The notes under the pieces: model-generated | Database searches by the model: none | Seen by the model: the letters and a program-made list of their open reading frames with translations, nothing else | What the model was told of the DNA's origin: nothing | Made by a program: the position numbers and the translations under genes | Assembly (NCBI RefSeq): GCF_005843985.1 | Contig: NZ_CP040463.1 | Span: 856,001-920,000, forward strand | Reading direction: 5' to 3' | From: Caminibacter mediatlanticus TB-2 | GTDB lineage: Bacteria > Campylobacterota > Campylobacteria > Campylobacterales > Nautiliaceae | DNA: 64,000 nucleotides | Shown: positions 38,162 through 46,671 of the stretch, piece by piece | How the letters are laid out: the number at the start of each line of letters is the position of its first letter | Position numbering within the stretch: position 1 is the stretch's first letter

Positions 38162-38664
38162 TTTTTGAGATTTTAAGTAAGGGAATTATTATTTCAACTA
38201 ACTCTTCTAAATTTCATAAAGAAGCAACTTTTTTACTTGATGATGATAATTTTAATTCTTTAAATAGTACTTTAAATAAGATAGGTCTTTATTTAGTAGG
38301 TGAGTATGGGTATTTTTATTTAAGTAAAGATTTAAAAAGTGATGAAGAAGAGAAATATTTTAATTCTTATAAACATGTAATATTAGCTATTGCTCAGCTT
38401 AAAAAAGTGTTTGTTCATTTAGATAGAGGGCATAAAATAAAAAAGAGTGAGTTTATAAAAAGATTTGAAAATAAAAAAGATGAAAAAATAATAAAAGCTC
38501 TTTTTAATACAGATGATTTAATAGAAATTACAGATAAACTTTTTAATTTATTAGAGAGAAACTATGTGTTAGAAGCAAAGGGAAAAGATGAATATTTAGT
38601 TTTAAATTCAATAAATTATTATCTTGATATAGTAAATGCTATAAGTGAGGTGGAAGATGAATAA
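38149..38664 (+). CDS. MukE/MksE/JetB-like KITE subunit (putative)
   Basis: A 171-aa acidic protein with a two-winged-helix layout. The first part (ILSKGIIISTNSSKFHKEATFLL, then IGLYLVGEYGYFYLSK) matches the MukE-type N-terminal pattern, in which a wing ends in an aromatic YFYL strand; a second helical block follows. KITE proteins dimerise and bind the kleisin in MukB-like condensins. It starts at a GTG inside the preceding gene with AAAGG upstream, and its end overlaps the SMC start by eight bases, implying stoichiometric translation. Confidence 0.6.
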   Translation: MEKVIFEILSKGIIISTNSSKFHKEATFLLDDDNFNSLNSTLNKIGLYLVGEYGYFYLSKDLKSDEEEKYFNSYKHVILAIAQLKKVFVHLDRGHKIKKSEFIKRFENKKDEKIIKALFNTDDLIEITDKLFNLLERNYVLEAKGKDEYLVLNSINYYLDIVNAISEVEDE

Positions 38665-41600
38665 AATTTATTTTTTTAATGCGGCAAATTTTAATTTTGC
38701 TGAGATTGATTTAAGAAAGAAAAATGTTTTTTTTGTAGGAGATAATGGGAGTGGTAAAACAACTGCAATTAGGGCTATTCATTTTTATTACAATTCGGAT
38801 GTAAAAGCATTGGGAATAGATAGCAATAAGCAAAGTTTTAAAGATTTTTATTTTAAGTATGATAACTCTTTTATTGTGTATGAGTTTGAGGACTATTTTG
38901 TTTTGATGTATAAAAAAAGAGGAGATATAAAAAGAGTATTTAGCAAACAAAAATTTAATGTAAACAGATTAATAAAAGATAGCAAAATAGTAGATTTAAA
39001 TGAAGCAATATCTTACGCAAATGAAGCTTCTTTAAAATATAGACCTCAAACTAATGAAGAGTATAAAAAGATAATTTATGGGCTTGATAGAAAACATCTT
39101 GATTTTAAACTTACAACTATTAGAAATTACAATACTTTTATAAATCTTTATAATAAGATTTTTAATGTAAATAAAGCTGTTTTTGATGCAAAAAGTATCA
39201 AAGAGACTATTTTTACGACCCTTGATAGGGTTGAGGTTGGAGAGATAAATTATGAAGATTTTGCAAGCGAACTTAGTGAATATAGGCAATATTTTATTTT
39301 TTATCAAAGATTTAAATCTCAAAGCGAAAATATTGAAAAACTATATCTTTATAAGAATGCTTTAATTAATTTAAAAGAGGAATTAAATGAAATTTTAGAA
39401 AAAATCGCTTATAAAAAAGAGATTGAAGAAAAAGAAGTAGAAGAGTTAAAAGATAAATTAAAAAGCTTATTTGAAGTAAAAAAATTAAAGTTAAAACAAA
39501 TTGGATATTTTGATAAAAAAATAAAAAATATTATTAAGAATATCGAAACTAATTTATTAGAAATTGAAACAAAACTTAATGAAATTAAAAAGCTAAAAGA
39601 AAAGTTTTCTTTAAATAAACTCCAACAAGCAAGAGAAAAAGTAGCTAAAAAAGAGGAATTAGAAAAAAGAATAATTAGTATAAAAACATCTCTAAATGAG
39701 TTAATCAAAGGAATAAAAAATCAAGTAGAAGAGATAGAAGAAGAAATTAATAGATTAAAAAGAGAAAAAAGAGTTTTAAAAGATAGAATAAAAGAAGAAG
39801 AAATTAGAAAAAAAAGAGATTTAGAAGAGAAGTATTATGAGCTTTTAAATAATGAAAAAGAAAAGATTGAGTTAAAGGAAAAAGAGTTAAATGAAGAAAT
39901 TTCAAAGCTTTATAATGAAATATCTAAAATAGAAGATGAAAAAAATACTCTTAAAAAAGAATTAGATGAGGTTAAAAATAAGTTTTTACAAAAAGAAGAA
40001 GAGATAAAAAGTGAAGTAAAAAAATTAATAAATGATTTAAAAAATAAAAAAAGAGATTTAGAGTTAAAAAAAGATGAGTATTTAAATGAGATTATTTCTT
40101 TAAAAAAAGAGCTTAATAGATTAAAAATTAATTATAAAGACCAAATAGAAGATATTGCAATTTTTTATAAAAAAGAGTTTGATAAAATTGAAGAAAAGAT
40201 TAAATTTTATGAAAATATTTTAAAAACAAAACCAAATTCATTTAAAGAGTTTTTAAATCAAAATGTTGATGATTGGGAAGAAGTTTTATATCCTGTAATT
40301 GATGAGAGTTTATTGTCAAAAGATATTAATGAATTAAAGCCAAAAATAATATCAACTCCTGTATTTGGAATTTCTCTTGATACTTCAACATTAAAATCAA
40401 TTCCAACAATGAAAAAAGCAGAAGAAGAGATTGAGAGATTAAAACTATTAAAAGCATCACTAAATGAAGAAAAAAATCAAAAACTTTCTATTTTAGAAAA
40501 AGAATTTAAATCAAAAGAGATAGAGATAACTTCTAAAATTGAAGTAAATGAAGAAAAGATAAAAGAGATTGAGATTGAGAATAAAAATATAGAAAAAGAG
40601 ATTAAAAATTTAAATAAAAACTTGCAAAATAAATTAAAAGAGTTAGAAAATCTAAAAGAAGAAGAGATAAAACTTATAAAAATTAATATAAATAGGAAAA
40701 ATGAAATAATTAAAAAGTTATATATAAAAATTGATAAATTTAAAAATGAGATAAAAAAATTAAAAAAAGAGTTTGAAAATATTAAAAAGTCTCTTAATAT
40801 CGAAAAACAAAAAGAGTATGAAGAGATAAAAAAAGCATTAAATGAAAAATTACAAAAAGAAAGTCTAAAACTTGATGAAAAAATTAAAAATTTAGAAGAT
40901 AAAAAAGATAATATCTCAAAAGATGAAAGAATAATTGAGTTAAATGAAGAAATAGAAATTATTGAAAAAGAGTTAAAAGAGATAGAAAAAGAGGAGTTTT
41001 TCCTAAAAGAGTATGAGGAAAAAAGAAGCTTTTTAGAAAAAGAAGATGAGTTTAAAGAGAAAAAAGAGAAATTTTTAGATTATCAAAAAAGAATTAATGA
41101 ATTTTTCAATAAAATGGATAGATTGCTTAATGAAAAAATAATGAAAATAGAAAAAGAGATTAGAAAATTAGAAGATAAAATCGATTTAATTAATGAAGGA
41201 TTAAAAAAAGTTAAAAGTTTAAATTTACCTGAAAGTAAAAAAGAGAGTAATGAGTTTTTGAGTATTTTAATTGATGAATATTATAAAAAAGAGGGAGATT
41301 TTAAAGAAAAAAGAATTAATTTAAAAGATATAGCAAGTAATATCAAAACTTCATTAGAGAGATTTTCAATTGATGGACTTGATATTAATTTTAATATTGA
41401 AAATTTAGCAAATTTAGAAAAAAATGAGCTTGAAAGAGTAGAGGAGCTTTATATTTTTAAGGATAAAAAGTTTGAAGTTTTAAATAAAACAAGAGTTAAA
41501 GGACTTAAAAATTTAATTAATGGTATTTTAGAAAAAAGAATTGATAATTTTGAAGTAGCAAAAGAGGACTTTTTAGACCAAGTTAGAAAAATAAATAATA

Positions 41601-42208
41601 ATTTAAGCAAAGTTGATTTTGGAATAATTAAAGGAATAAAAATTGAAATTGAAGAGAGTAAAAAGAATATTTTAAAAATATTTGAAGAGATAAAAGAATT
41701 AATTCAAGATGTTGTAATACTCCTTGAAAATAAAGATTCTTTATTTTTTAATGAAAATGAGAGTGATAGGAAACTTAGAAAAATTGAAGATTTATTTAAT
41801 TACATAAGAAAAGAGATTCAAAAGAGTAGTTTTTCATTAATTGATGTTATTGATATTAATGTTAAGTTTATTGAAAATGAAAAAGAAAATACTTTAAAAC
41901 TTATTAAAAATGAAAGCTCAACTGGGGGGTCAATTTTACTTAAAATTGCAATTGCTGTGAGCTTACTTGAACTTTTCTTAAAAGAAAAAGCACCTTTATT
42001 TTTAATTTTAGATGAAGTAAGTGTCCTTTCAACTAAGAATCAAAAGTTACTTAAAAGTTATGTAAATGAAAGAGGCTTAGGAGTAATTTATGTTACACCT
42101 GATTTACCTCTTGTTGATGTAGATGAGATTGATATTTATAAATTTAGAAATATTAAAGGTGAGTTTGAGGTAGTAAGACTAATTGGAGAAGATGGGATTA
42201 AAATATAA
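38657..42208 (+). CDS. SMC-like ATPase, MukB/MksB/JetC type
   Basis: A 1183-aa SMC-class ATPase. Walker A GDNGSGKT is at residues 28-35. Two very long Lys/Glu-rich coiled coils (about 230-520 and 600-900) flank a short hinge-like region near 500-590. The C-terminal head has the signature SSTGGS (1087-1092) and Walker B FLILDEVSVLS with Asp1119-Glu1120. The short hinge and the bipartite head fit the MukB/MksB/JetC/Rad50-like clade. I use the ATG at 38657, with GAGG upstream, rather than a GTG at 38645. With the two preceding genes it should form a DNA-loop-extruding complex. No JetD/MksG nuclease gene follows. Confidence 0.85.
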   Translation: MNKIYFFNAANFNFAEIDLRKKNVFFVGDNGSGKTTAIRAIHFYYNSDVKALGIDSNKQSFKDFYFKYDNSFIVYEFEDYFVLMYKKRGDIKRVFSKQKFNVNRLIKDSKIVDLNEAISYANEASLKYRPQTNEEYKKIIYGLDRKHLDFKLTTIRNYNTFINLYNKIFNVNKAVFDAKSIKETIFTTLDRVEVGEINYEDFASELSEYRQYFIFYQRFKSQSENIEKLYLYKNALINLKEELNEILEKIAYKKEIEEKEVEELKDKLKSLFEVKKLKLKQIGYFDKKIKNIIKNIETNLLEIETKLNEIKKLKEKFSLNKLQQAREKVAKKEELEKRIISIKTSLNELIKGIKNQVEEIEEEINRLKREKRVLKDRIKEEEIRKKRDLEEKYYELLNNEKEKIELKEKELNEEISKLYNEISKIEDEKNTLKKELDEVKNKFLQKEEEIKSEVKKLINDLKNKKRDLELKKDEYLNEIISLKKELNRLKINYKDQIEDIAIFYKKEFDKIEEKIKFYENILKTKPNSFKEFLNQNVDDWEEVLYPVIDESLLSKDINELKPKIISTPVFGISLDTSTLKSIPTMKKAEEEIERLKLLKASLNEEKNQKLSILEKEFKSKEIEITSKIEVNEEKIKEIEIENKNIEKEIKNLNKNLQNKLKELENLKEEEIKLIKININRKNEIIKKLYIKIDKFKNEIKKLKKEFENIKKSLNIEKQKEYEEIKKALNEKLQKESLKLDEKIKNLEDKKDNISKDERIIELNEEIEIIEKELKEIEKEEFFLKEYEEKRSFLEKEDEFKEKKEKFLDYQKRINEFFNKMDRLLNEKIMKIEKEIRKLEDKIDLINEGLKKVKSLNLPESKKESNEFLSILIDEYYKKEGDFKEKRINLKDIASNIKTSLERFSIDGLDINFNIENLANLEKNELERVEELYIFKDKKFEVLNKTRVKGLKNLINGILEKRIDNFEVAKEDFLDQVRKINNNLSKVDFGIIKGIKIEIEESKKNILKIFEEIKELIQDVVILLENKDSLFFNENESDRKLRKIEDLFNYIRKEIQKSSFSLIDVIDINVKFIENEKENTLKLIKNESSTGGSILLKIAIAVSLLELFLKEKAPLFLILDEVSVLSTKNQKLLKSYVNERGLGVIYVTPDLPLVDVDEIDIYKFRNIKGEFEVVRLIGEDGIKI

Positions 42209-42217
42209 GGAGAAAGG

Positions 42218-44734
42218 ATGAGAAATTTATCTGAAATAGAAGATATTAGTTTTATTTACTCTTTCCAAAAAAATGGACATACTGGTTTTGTAAATTCAGT
42301 ATCGATATTAGGAGATTATATAGTAAGTGGAAGTAGTGATAGGACAGTAAAATTATGGTCAATAAAAGAAAAGAAGCTAATATATACATTTGAAGGTCAT
42401 AGTGGTTTTATAAATTCAGTATCGATATTAGGAGATTATATAGTAAGTGGAAGTAGTGATATGACAGTAAAATTATGGTCAATAAAAGAAAAGAAGCTAA
42501 TATATACATTTGAAGGCCATAGTGATTTTGTAAATTCAGTATCGATATTAGGAGATTATATAGTAAGTGGAAGTTATGATATGACAGTAAAATTATGGTC
42601 AATAAAAGAAAAGAAGCTAATATATACATTTGAAGGCCATAGTGATTTTGTAAATTCAGTATCGATATTAGGAGATTATATAGTAAGTGGAAGTTATGAT
42701 ATGACAGTAAAATTATGGTCAATAAAAGAAAAGAAGCTAATATATACATTTGAAGGTCATAGTGGTTTTATAAATTCAGTATCGATATTAGGAGATTATA
42801 TAGTAAGTGGAAGTAGTGATATGACAGTAAAATTATGGTCAATAAAAGAAAAGAAGCTAATATATACATTTGAAGGTCATAGTGGTTTTGTAAATTCAGT
42901 ATCGATATTAGGAGATTATATAGTAAGTGGAAGTAGTGATATGACAGTAAAATTATGGTCAATAAAAGAAAAGAAGCTAATATATACATTTGAAGGTCAT
43001 AGTGGTTTTGTAAATTCAGTATCGATATTAGGAGATTATATAGTAAGTGGAAGTAGTGATATGACAGTAAAATTATGGTCAATAAAAGAAAAGAAGCTAA
43101 TATATACATTTGAAGGCCATAGTGGTAGAGTAAATTCAGTATCGATATTAGGAGATTATATAGTAAGTGGAAGTTATGATATGACAGTAAAATTATGGTC
43201 AATAAAAGAAAAGAAGCTAATATATACATTTGAAGGCCATAGTGGTTTTGTAAATTCAGTATCGATATTAGGAGATTATATAGTAAGTGGAAGTAGTGAT
43301 ATGACAGTAAAATTATGGTCAATAAAAGAAAAGAAGCTAATATATACATTTGAAGGCCATAGTGGTAGAGTAAATTCAGTATCGATATTAGGAGATTATA
43401 TAGTAAGTGGAAGTAGTGATAGGACAGTAAAATTATGGTCAATAAAAGAAAAGAAGCTAATATATACATTTGAAGGCCATAGTGGTAGAGTAAATTCAGT
43501 ATCGATATTAGGAGATTATATAGTAAGTGGAAGTTATGATAGGACAGTAAAATTATGGTCAATAAAAGAAAAGAAGCTAATATATACATTTGAAGGCCAT
43601 AGTGATTTTATAAATTCAGTATCGATATTAGGAGATTATATAGTAAGTGGAAGTTATGATAGGACAGTAAAATTATGGTCAATAAAAGAAAAGAAGCTGC
43701 TTTTTGATTATGAGATAGGAGAAGTTGTTAATAGCGTTAAATTATATAATGAATATATTTTAATTGGACATAATAGGGGTATTAAAGATATTAAAATATT
43801 AAAAGAAAATAGTGAAATTAAAGTTAGTGAAGTATTAGATATTGTTAAATTATCAGGTATCAGAAGGTTAGATATAAATAATGACATTATAGTTGGTGTT
43901 AGTTTTAGTGGAGATTTGTTTTATTTTAATTTTAAAAGTGATAAAGATATTGAAGAAAAAGAGATAAATTTTTGGTTTATTAAATCTTTGATGCTTGGAG
44001 ATAGTGGAGTTGGGAAAACAACTATTGCTTGTAACTTAGAAAAGTATGTAATGAAATTGCCTTCAAGGAGATGTGAGTATATAAGTTCTACTGAGGCTAT
44101 GAGGATGTTTAGTTTTAATGTTAAAGATAAAGAAAATACATATTTGTATGAATTATGGGATTTTGGAGGTCAGCCTGGATATCAAATTTCGCATAAGCAG
44201 AGTTTTAATAGGAGTAAGGTTGTTTTTTTAGTAATAGATTTGAGTAGAAAATATATAGGAGCAAATTCGATAGAGTATTGGATGAACTCTTTTTTAGAGC
44301 ATTTAGAAGAGATGAGTGATGAAGTGTTTTTATTTGTAATTGGCACAAAAGAAAATAATAAAAAATATTTTGATGATATAATGAAGGATATAGAAAAAAT
44401 TTTAAAAGATAATGGAGGTAAAGGCAAAAATAATGTATATAAAATTAACGAAAAGAAGATAATTGTTGATAGTTATATTTTTGATACGATAAGTGATGAA
44501 AAAATTGAGAAATTATTAGAAAAATTACAAAAAGTTAAAAGTAAATATACTTTACCTGTTAGAAATGTAGAGTTGATAAAAAAAATTATGTGTTTGAAAA
44601 ATTATTATGCAGTTTTATCAAAAGATAAAATTAGAGAAATATTGAGAATTGAGAGTGATGATATTATTTATGATAATGTAATGAGTAAAGATGGGTATTT
44701 ATTTAGAGAAGGGTTTTTGGAGGAATTAGTATGA
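42218..44734 (+). CDS. WD40-repeat protein with C-terminal Roc-like GTPase
   Basis: An 838-aa protein. Residues 20-499 are twelve 40-residue WD40 repeats that are almost identical; two degenerate blades follow (about 500-585), giving 14 blades, enough for two seven-bladed propellers. A Ras/Roc-like GTPase comes next: P-loop GDSGVGKT (594-601), G3 DFGGQ (648-652) and G4 TKEN (710-713). The remaining 70 residues may begin a COR domain. The array senses a ligand and the GTPase switches, as in bacterial Roco proteins (inference). The start is 10 bases after the SMC gene with AAGGAGAAAGG, so it is co-expressed with the condensin. The stop overlaps the next gene (ATGA). Confidence 0.85.
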   Translation: MRNLSEIEDISFIYSFQKNGHTGFVNSVSILGDYIVSGSSDRTVKLWSIKEKKLIYTFEGHSGFINSVSILGDYIVSGSSDMTVKLWSIKEKKLIYTFEGHSDFVNSVSILGDYIVSGSYDMTVKLWSIKEKKLIYTFEGHSDFVNSVSILGDYIVSGSYDMTVKLWSIKEKKLIYTFEGHSGFINSVSILGDYIVSGSSDMTVKLWSIKEKKLIYTFEGHSGFVNSVSILGDYIVSGSSDMTVKLWSIKEKKLIYTFEGHSGFVNSVSILGDYIVSGSSDMTVKLWSIKEKKLIYTFEGHSGRVNSVSILGDYIVSGSYDMTVKLWSIKEKKLIYTFEGHSGFVNSVSILGDYIVSGSSDMTVKLWSIKEKKLIYTFEGHSGRVNSVSILGDYIVSGSSDRTVKLWSIKEKKLIYTFEGHSGRVNSVSILGDYIVSGSYDRTVKLWSIKEKKLIYTFEGHSDFINSVSILGDYIVSGSYDRTVKLWSIKEKKLLFDYEIGEVVNSVKLYNEYILIGHNRGIKDIKILKENSEIKVSEVLDIVKLSGIRRLDINNDIIVGVSFSGDLFYFNFKSDKDIEEKEINFWFIKSLMLGDSGVGKTTIACNLEKYVMKLPSRRCEYISSTEAMRMFSFNVKDKENTYLYELWDFGGQPGYQISHKQSFNRSKVVFLVIDLSRKYIGANSIEYWMNSFLEHLEEMSDEVFLFVIGTKENNKKYFDDIMKDIEKILKDNGGKGKNNVYKINEKKIIVDSYIFDTISDEKIEKLLEKLQKVKSKYTLPVRNVELIKKIMCLKNYYAVLSKDKIREILRIESDDIIYDNVMSKDGYLFREGFLEELV
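42275..43714 (+). repeat. Twelve tandem 120-bp repeats encoding WD40 blades
   Basis: Twelve contiguous 120-bp units start at 42275 and recur at exact 120-base steps. Across units only a few positions change: the third base of the first Gly codon (silent) and codons 3 (repeat 1 only), 4 (Gly/Asp), 5 (Phe/Arg), 6 (Val/Ile), 21 (Ser/Tyr) and 23 (Arg/Met). The last unit diverges at its end. Such homogeneity implies recent duplication or gene conversion. Confidence 0.97.
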
Positions 44735-46671
44735 TATTGCTAAGAAGTGAATGGAAAAATATAATAGCACAAAATATTTTAAGATTTGCAGAAAATAATC
44801 CTATTGTAAAAGGTTCTATAAGTGTAAAGAGAATAGTTTTATTAAAAGATGAAATAAGATTTGATAAATTTTTAGAAGGTGATGATGAGTTAAAATATGA
44901 TTTTTGTAAAGAGTTAAAATTAGGAGAAAAAAGAAAAGAAGATAAAGAGTTATTTAAAGAGTTAGATTTTGAGAGTAAAAAAGCTTTGTTCAAAAGTGTG
45001 ATATCAAAATTTTTTGATGATAAAGTTTGTTATTTTAGAAATAATATGATTGTTTTTCCTGCAAGGTTTAGTTATAAAAAAATGGATAAGAGAGATTATT
45101 TTAAAGTAAATACAATAAAACTTGTTGCAAAAAAAAATGCGGAATATACATTTGGGGTAGTTGTAAGTTATTTGTATTATTGGACTAAAATAGAAAATAA
45201 AAAATTTAGATTTATTAAACACTTAGAAAGTGGAGTGGTTTTGGAGGATGGTAAATGTTCTTATCTTATAGAGTTTGATAGACCTGATTTGATTGATGAA
45301 AGTGTTAATGTAAGTAGTACTAATATAAATATATATGCAAATAGTGCAGAAAATAGCGCTGATGAACTTATAAATTTTATTTATATTGTCATTGAAGAGA
45401 AACTTGAAAAGATTTTTAAAAATTATAATATTATAGTTAATAGATATGATAATAAAATTGCTGAAATTAAGATAGAAACAATTGATGAAAAAATCAAAGA
45501 TAAAATAAATAAATGTTTGGATAATGAAGAGATAATCACTCATTCAAATGAAACATTAGATAAAAGGTTTTTACATAAAATTAATGAGCAGTTTCAAAAA
45601 GATAAAAATAAGGTTTTAAAAAAATTAGATAGCTATTTTGATGAAATTAAAGAGAATAAACCTAAAAACAATTTTACTTTTTTGCATCTGAGTGATTTAC
45701 ATTTTGATTCATTAAATGTAGCTAATAAGGAATTTTGTATTTTAGAAAAAGATTTAGAACTTTTAAGTAATGAAGGAATTAAAGAAGAAGATGTTAAATT
45801 TACAGATATTGATTATATTGTAATAAGTGGCGATTTAAGTATTAAAGCTGATAAGAAAGAGTTTGAAACTTCAACTAAATTTATCGAAAAACTAATAGAA
45901 AAATATGATTTAACTCCTGAGAATATTTTAATAGTCCCTGGAAATCACGATTATAGTAGAAAAGTTACGCAAGAAGCCTATGAAGTTGCAAGTTTTAGCT
46001 TAAATGAGTTTAATCCTAATACAGATTATAAGATAAATGATAAACTTTTTTTAAAAAGAGATAAAAAAAGATGGGAAAGAAGATTTGATAGTTTTAGTGA
46101 TTATATTTATGAAAGAATTTATAATAGAGCATATCCAGATGATTTAAAAGATAGTATAGAAGATGAAAGATTTTATTTTTTATTGCTTAATAGTTCAAAA
46201 AAGCTTGACCAGTTTTTTAGTGATGAAGTTGAACTTGATAAAGATGATTTAATAAAATGTAATAAAGAAGAAAAAATTAAAATTTGTATTGCACATCATC
46301 CTATTAATTATTTTAAAAATAAAATTAAAGCAGATGATTTTTATAGAAATTTAAATGAATTTAATTTTTCTTTCTATCTTCACGGACATATTCACAACTC
46401 TTCACTTATTCAACTATCAAATTTTGCTTTTGCAGTTAATAGTACTATTTCAATTGGAGCAGGATTGTTTTATGCTTATAATGATAAAGCAAGAGTCCCT
46501 GGTGTTCCTTTGAGATATAATATTTTTACTTTGAAAATAAAAGATAATAAGTTAAATGAACTTATTTTGACGGTAAGAGAAAGAGAAAAAAATGGGACTA
46601 CTTGGATGGATGGTGTTGTTTTTTATGAAAATGGTGTTAGAAAAAAAGTTTTGAAGTATAAGTTTAAATAA
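44731..46671 (+). CDS. COR-like region fused to calcineurin-type metallophosphoesterase
   Basis: A 646-aa protein. The C-terminal half is a metallophosphoesterase with all five motifs: D322-x-H324 (HLSDLH), SGD with Asp368, GNHD (404-407), AHH (521-523) and HGHIH (551-555). The N-terminal 230 residues resemble the C-terminal COR region of Roco proteins: a FPARF strand, a long hydrophobic stretch, SGVVLEDGKCSYLIEFD (near 167-184), INIYANSAENSADELINFIY. This is a pattern judgement. The start overlaps the WD40-GTPase stop, so together they read as a Roco protein split in two with a phosphoesterase effector. The target (nucleic acid, nucleotide or protein) is unknown; Mre11/SbcD share the fold. 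Confidence 0.75.
   Translation: MILLRSEWKNIIAQNILRFAENNPIVKGSISVKRIVLLKDEIRFDKFLEGDDELKYDFCKELKLGEKRKEDKELFKELDFESKKALFKSVISKFFDDKVCYFRNNMIVFPARFSYKKMDKRDYFKVNTIKLVAKKNAEYTFGVVVSYLYYWTKIENKKFRFIKHLESGVVLEDGKCSYLIEFDRPDLIDESVNVSSTNINIYANSAENSADELINFIYIVIEEKLEKIFKNYNIIVNRYDNKIAEIKIETIDEKIKDKINKCLDNEEIITHSNETLDKRFLHKINEQFQKDKNKVLKKLDSYFDEIKENKPKNNFTFLHLSDLHFDSLNVANKEFCILEKDLELLSNEGIKEEDVKFTDIDYIVISGDLSIKADKKEFETSTKFIEKLIEKYDLTPENILIVPGNHDYSRKVTQEAYEVASFSLNEFNPNTDYKINDKLFLKRDKKRWERRFDSFSDYIYERIYNRAYPDDLKDSIEDERFYFLLLNSSKKLDQFFSDEVELDKDDLIKCNKEEKIKICIAHHPINYFKNKIKADDFYRNLNEFNFSFYLHGHIHNSSLIQLSNFAFAVNSTISIGAGLFYAYNDKARVPGVPLRYNIFTLKIKDNKLNELILTVREREKNGTTWMDGVVFYENGVRKKVLKYKFK

Noticed and set aside
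42408-43589. Long minus-strand open frames of repeated MYILASFLLL units
   Set aside because: They are the antisense of the WD40 repeat array; the 120-bp unit happens to lack stops in that frame. The plus-strand frame continues into a GTPase and has a ribosome site, so it is the real gene.
42275-43714. Regular repeat considered as a CRISPR array or satellite
   Set aside because: The units are contiguous at 120 bp with no unique spacers and are in frame within a longer protein, so this is a coding repeat.
44731-46671. Metallophosphoesterase considered as SbcD or Mre11 partner of the SMC gene
   Set aside because: The phosphoesterase motifs fit the superfamily, but the N-terminal extension and the GTPase neighbour are unlike SbcD, and the SMC gene belongs to the kleisin/KITE trio. 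Kept only as a hypothesis for an analogous role.
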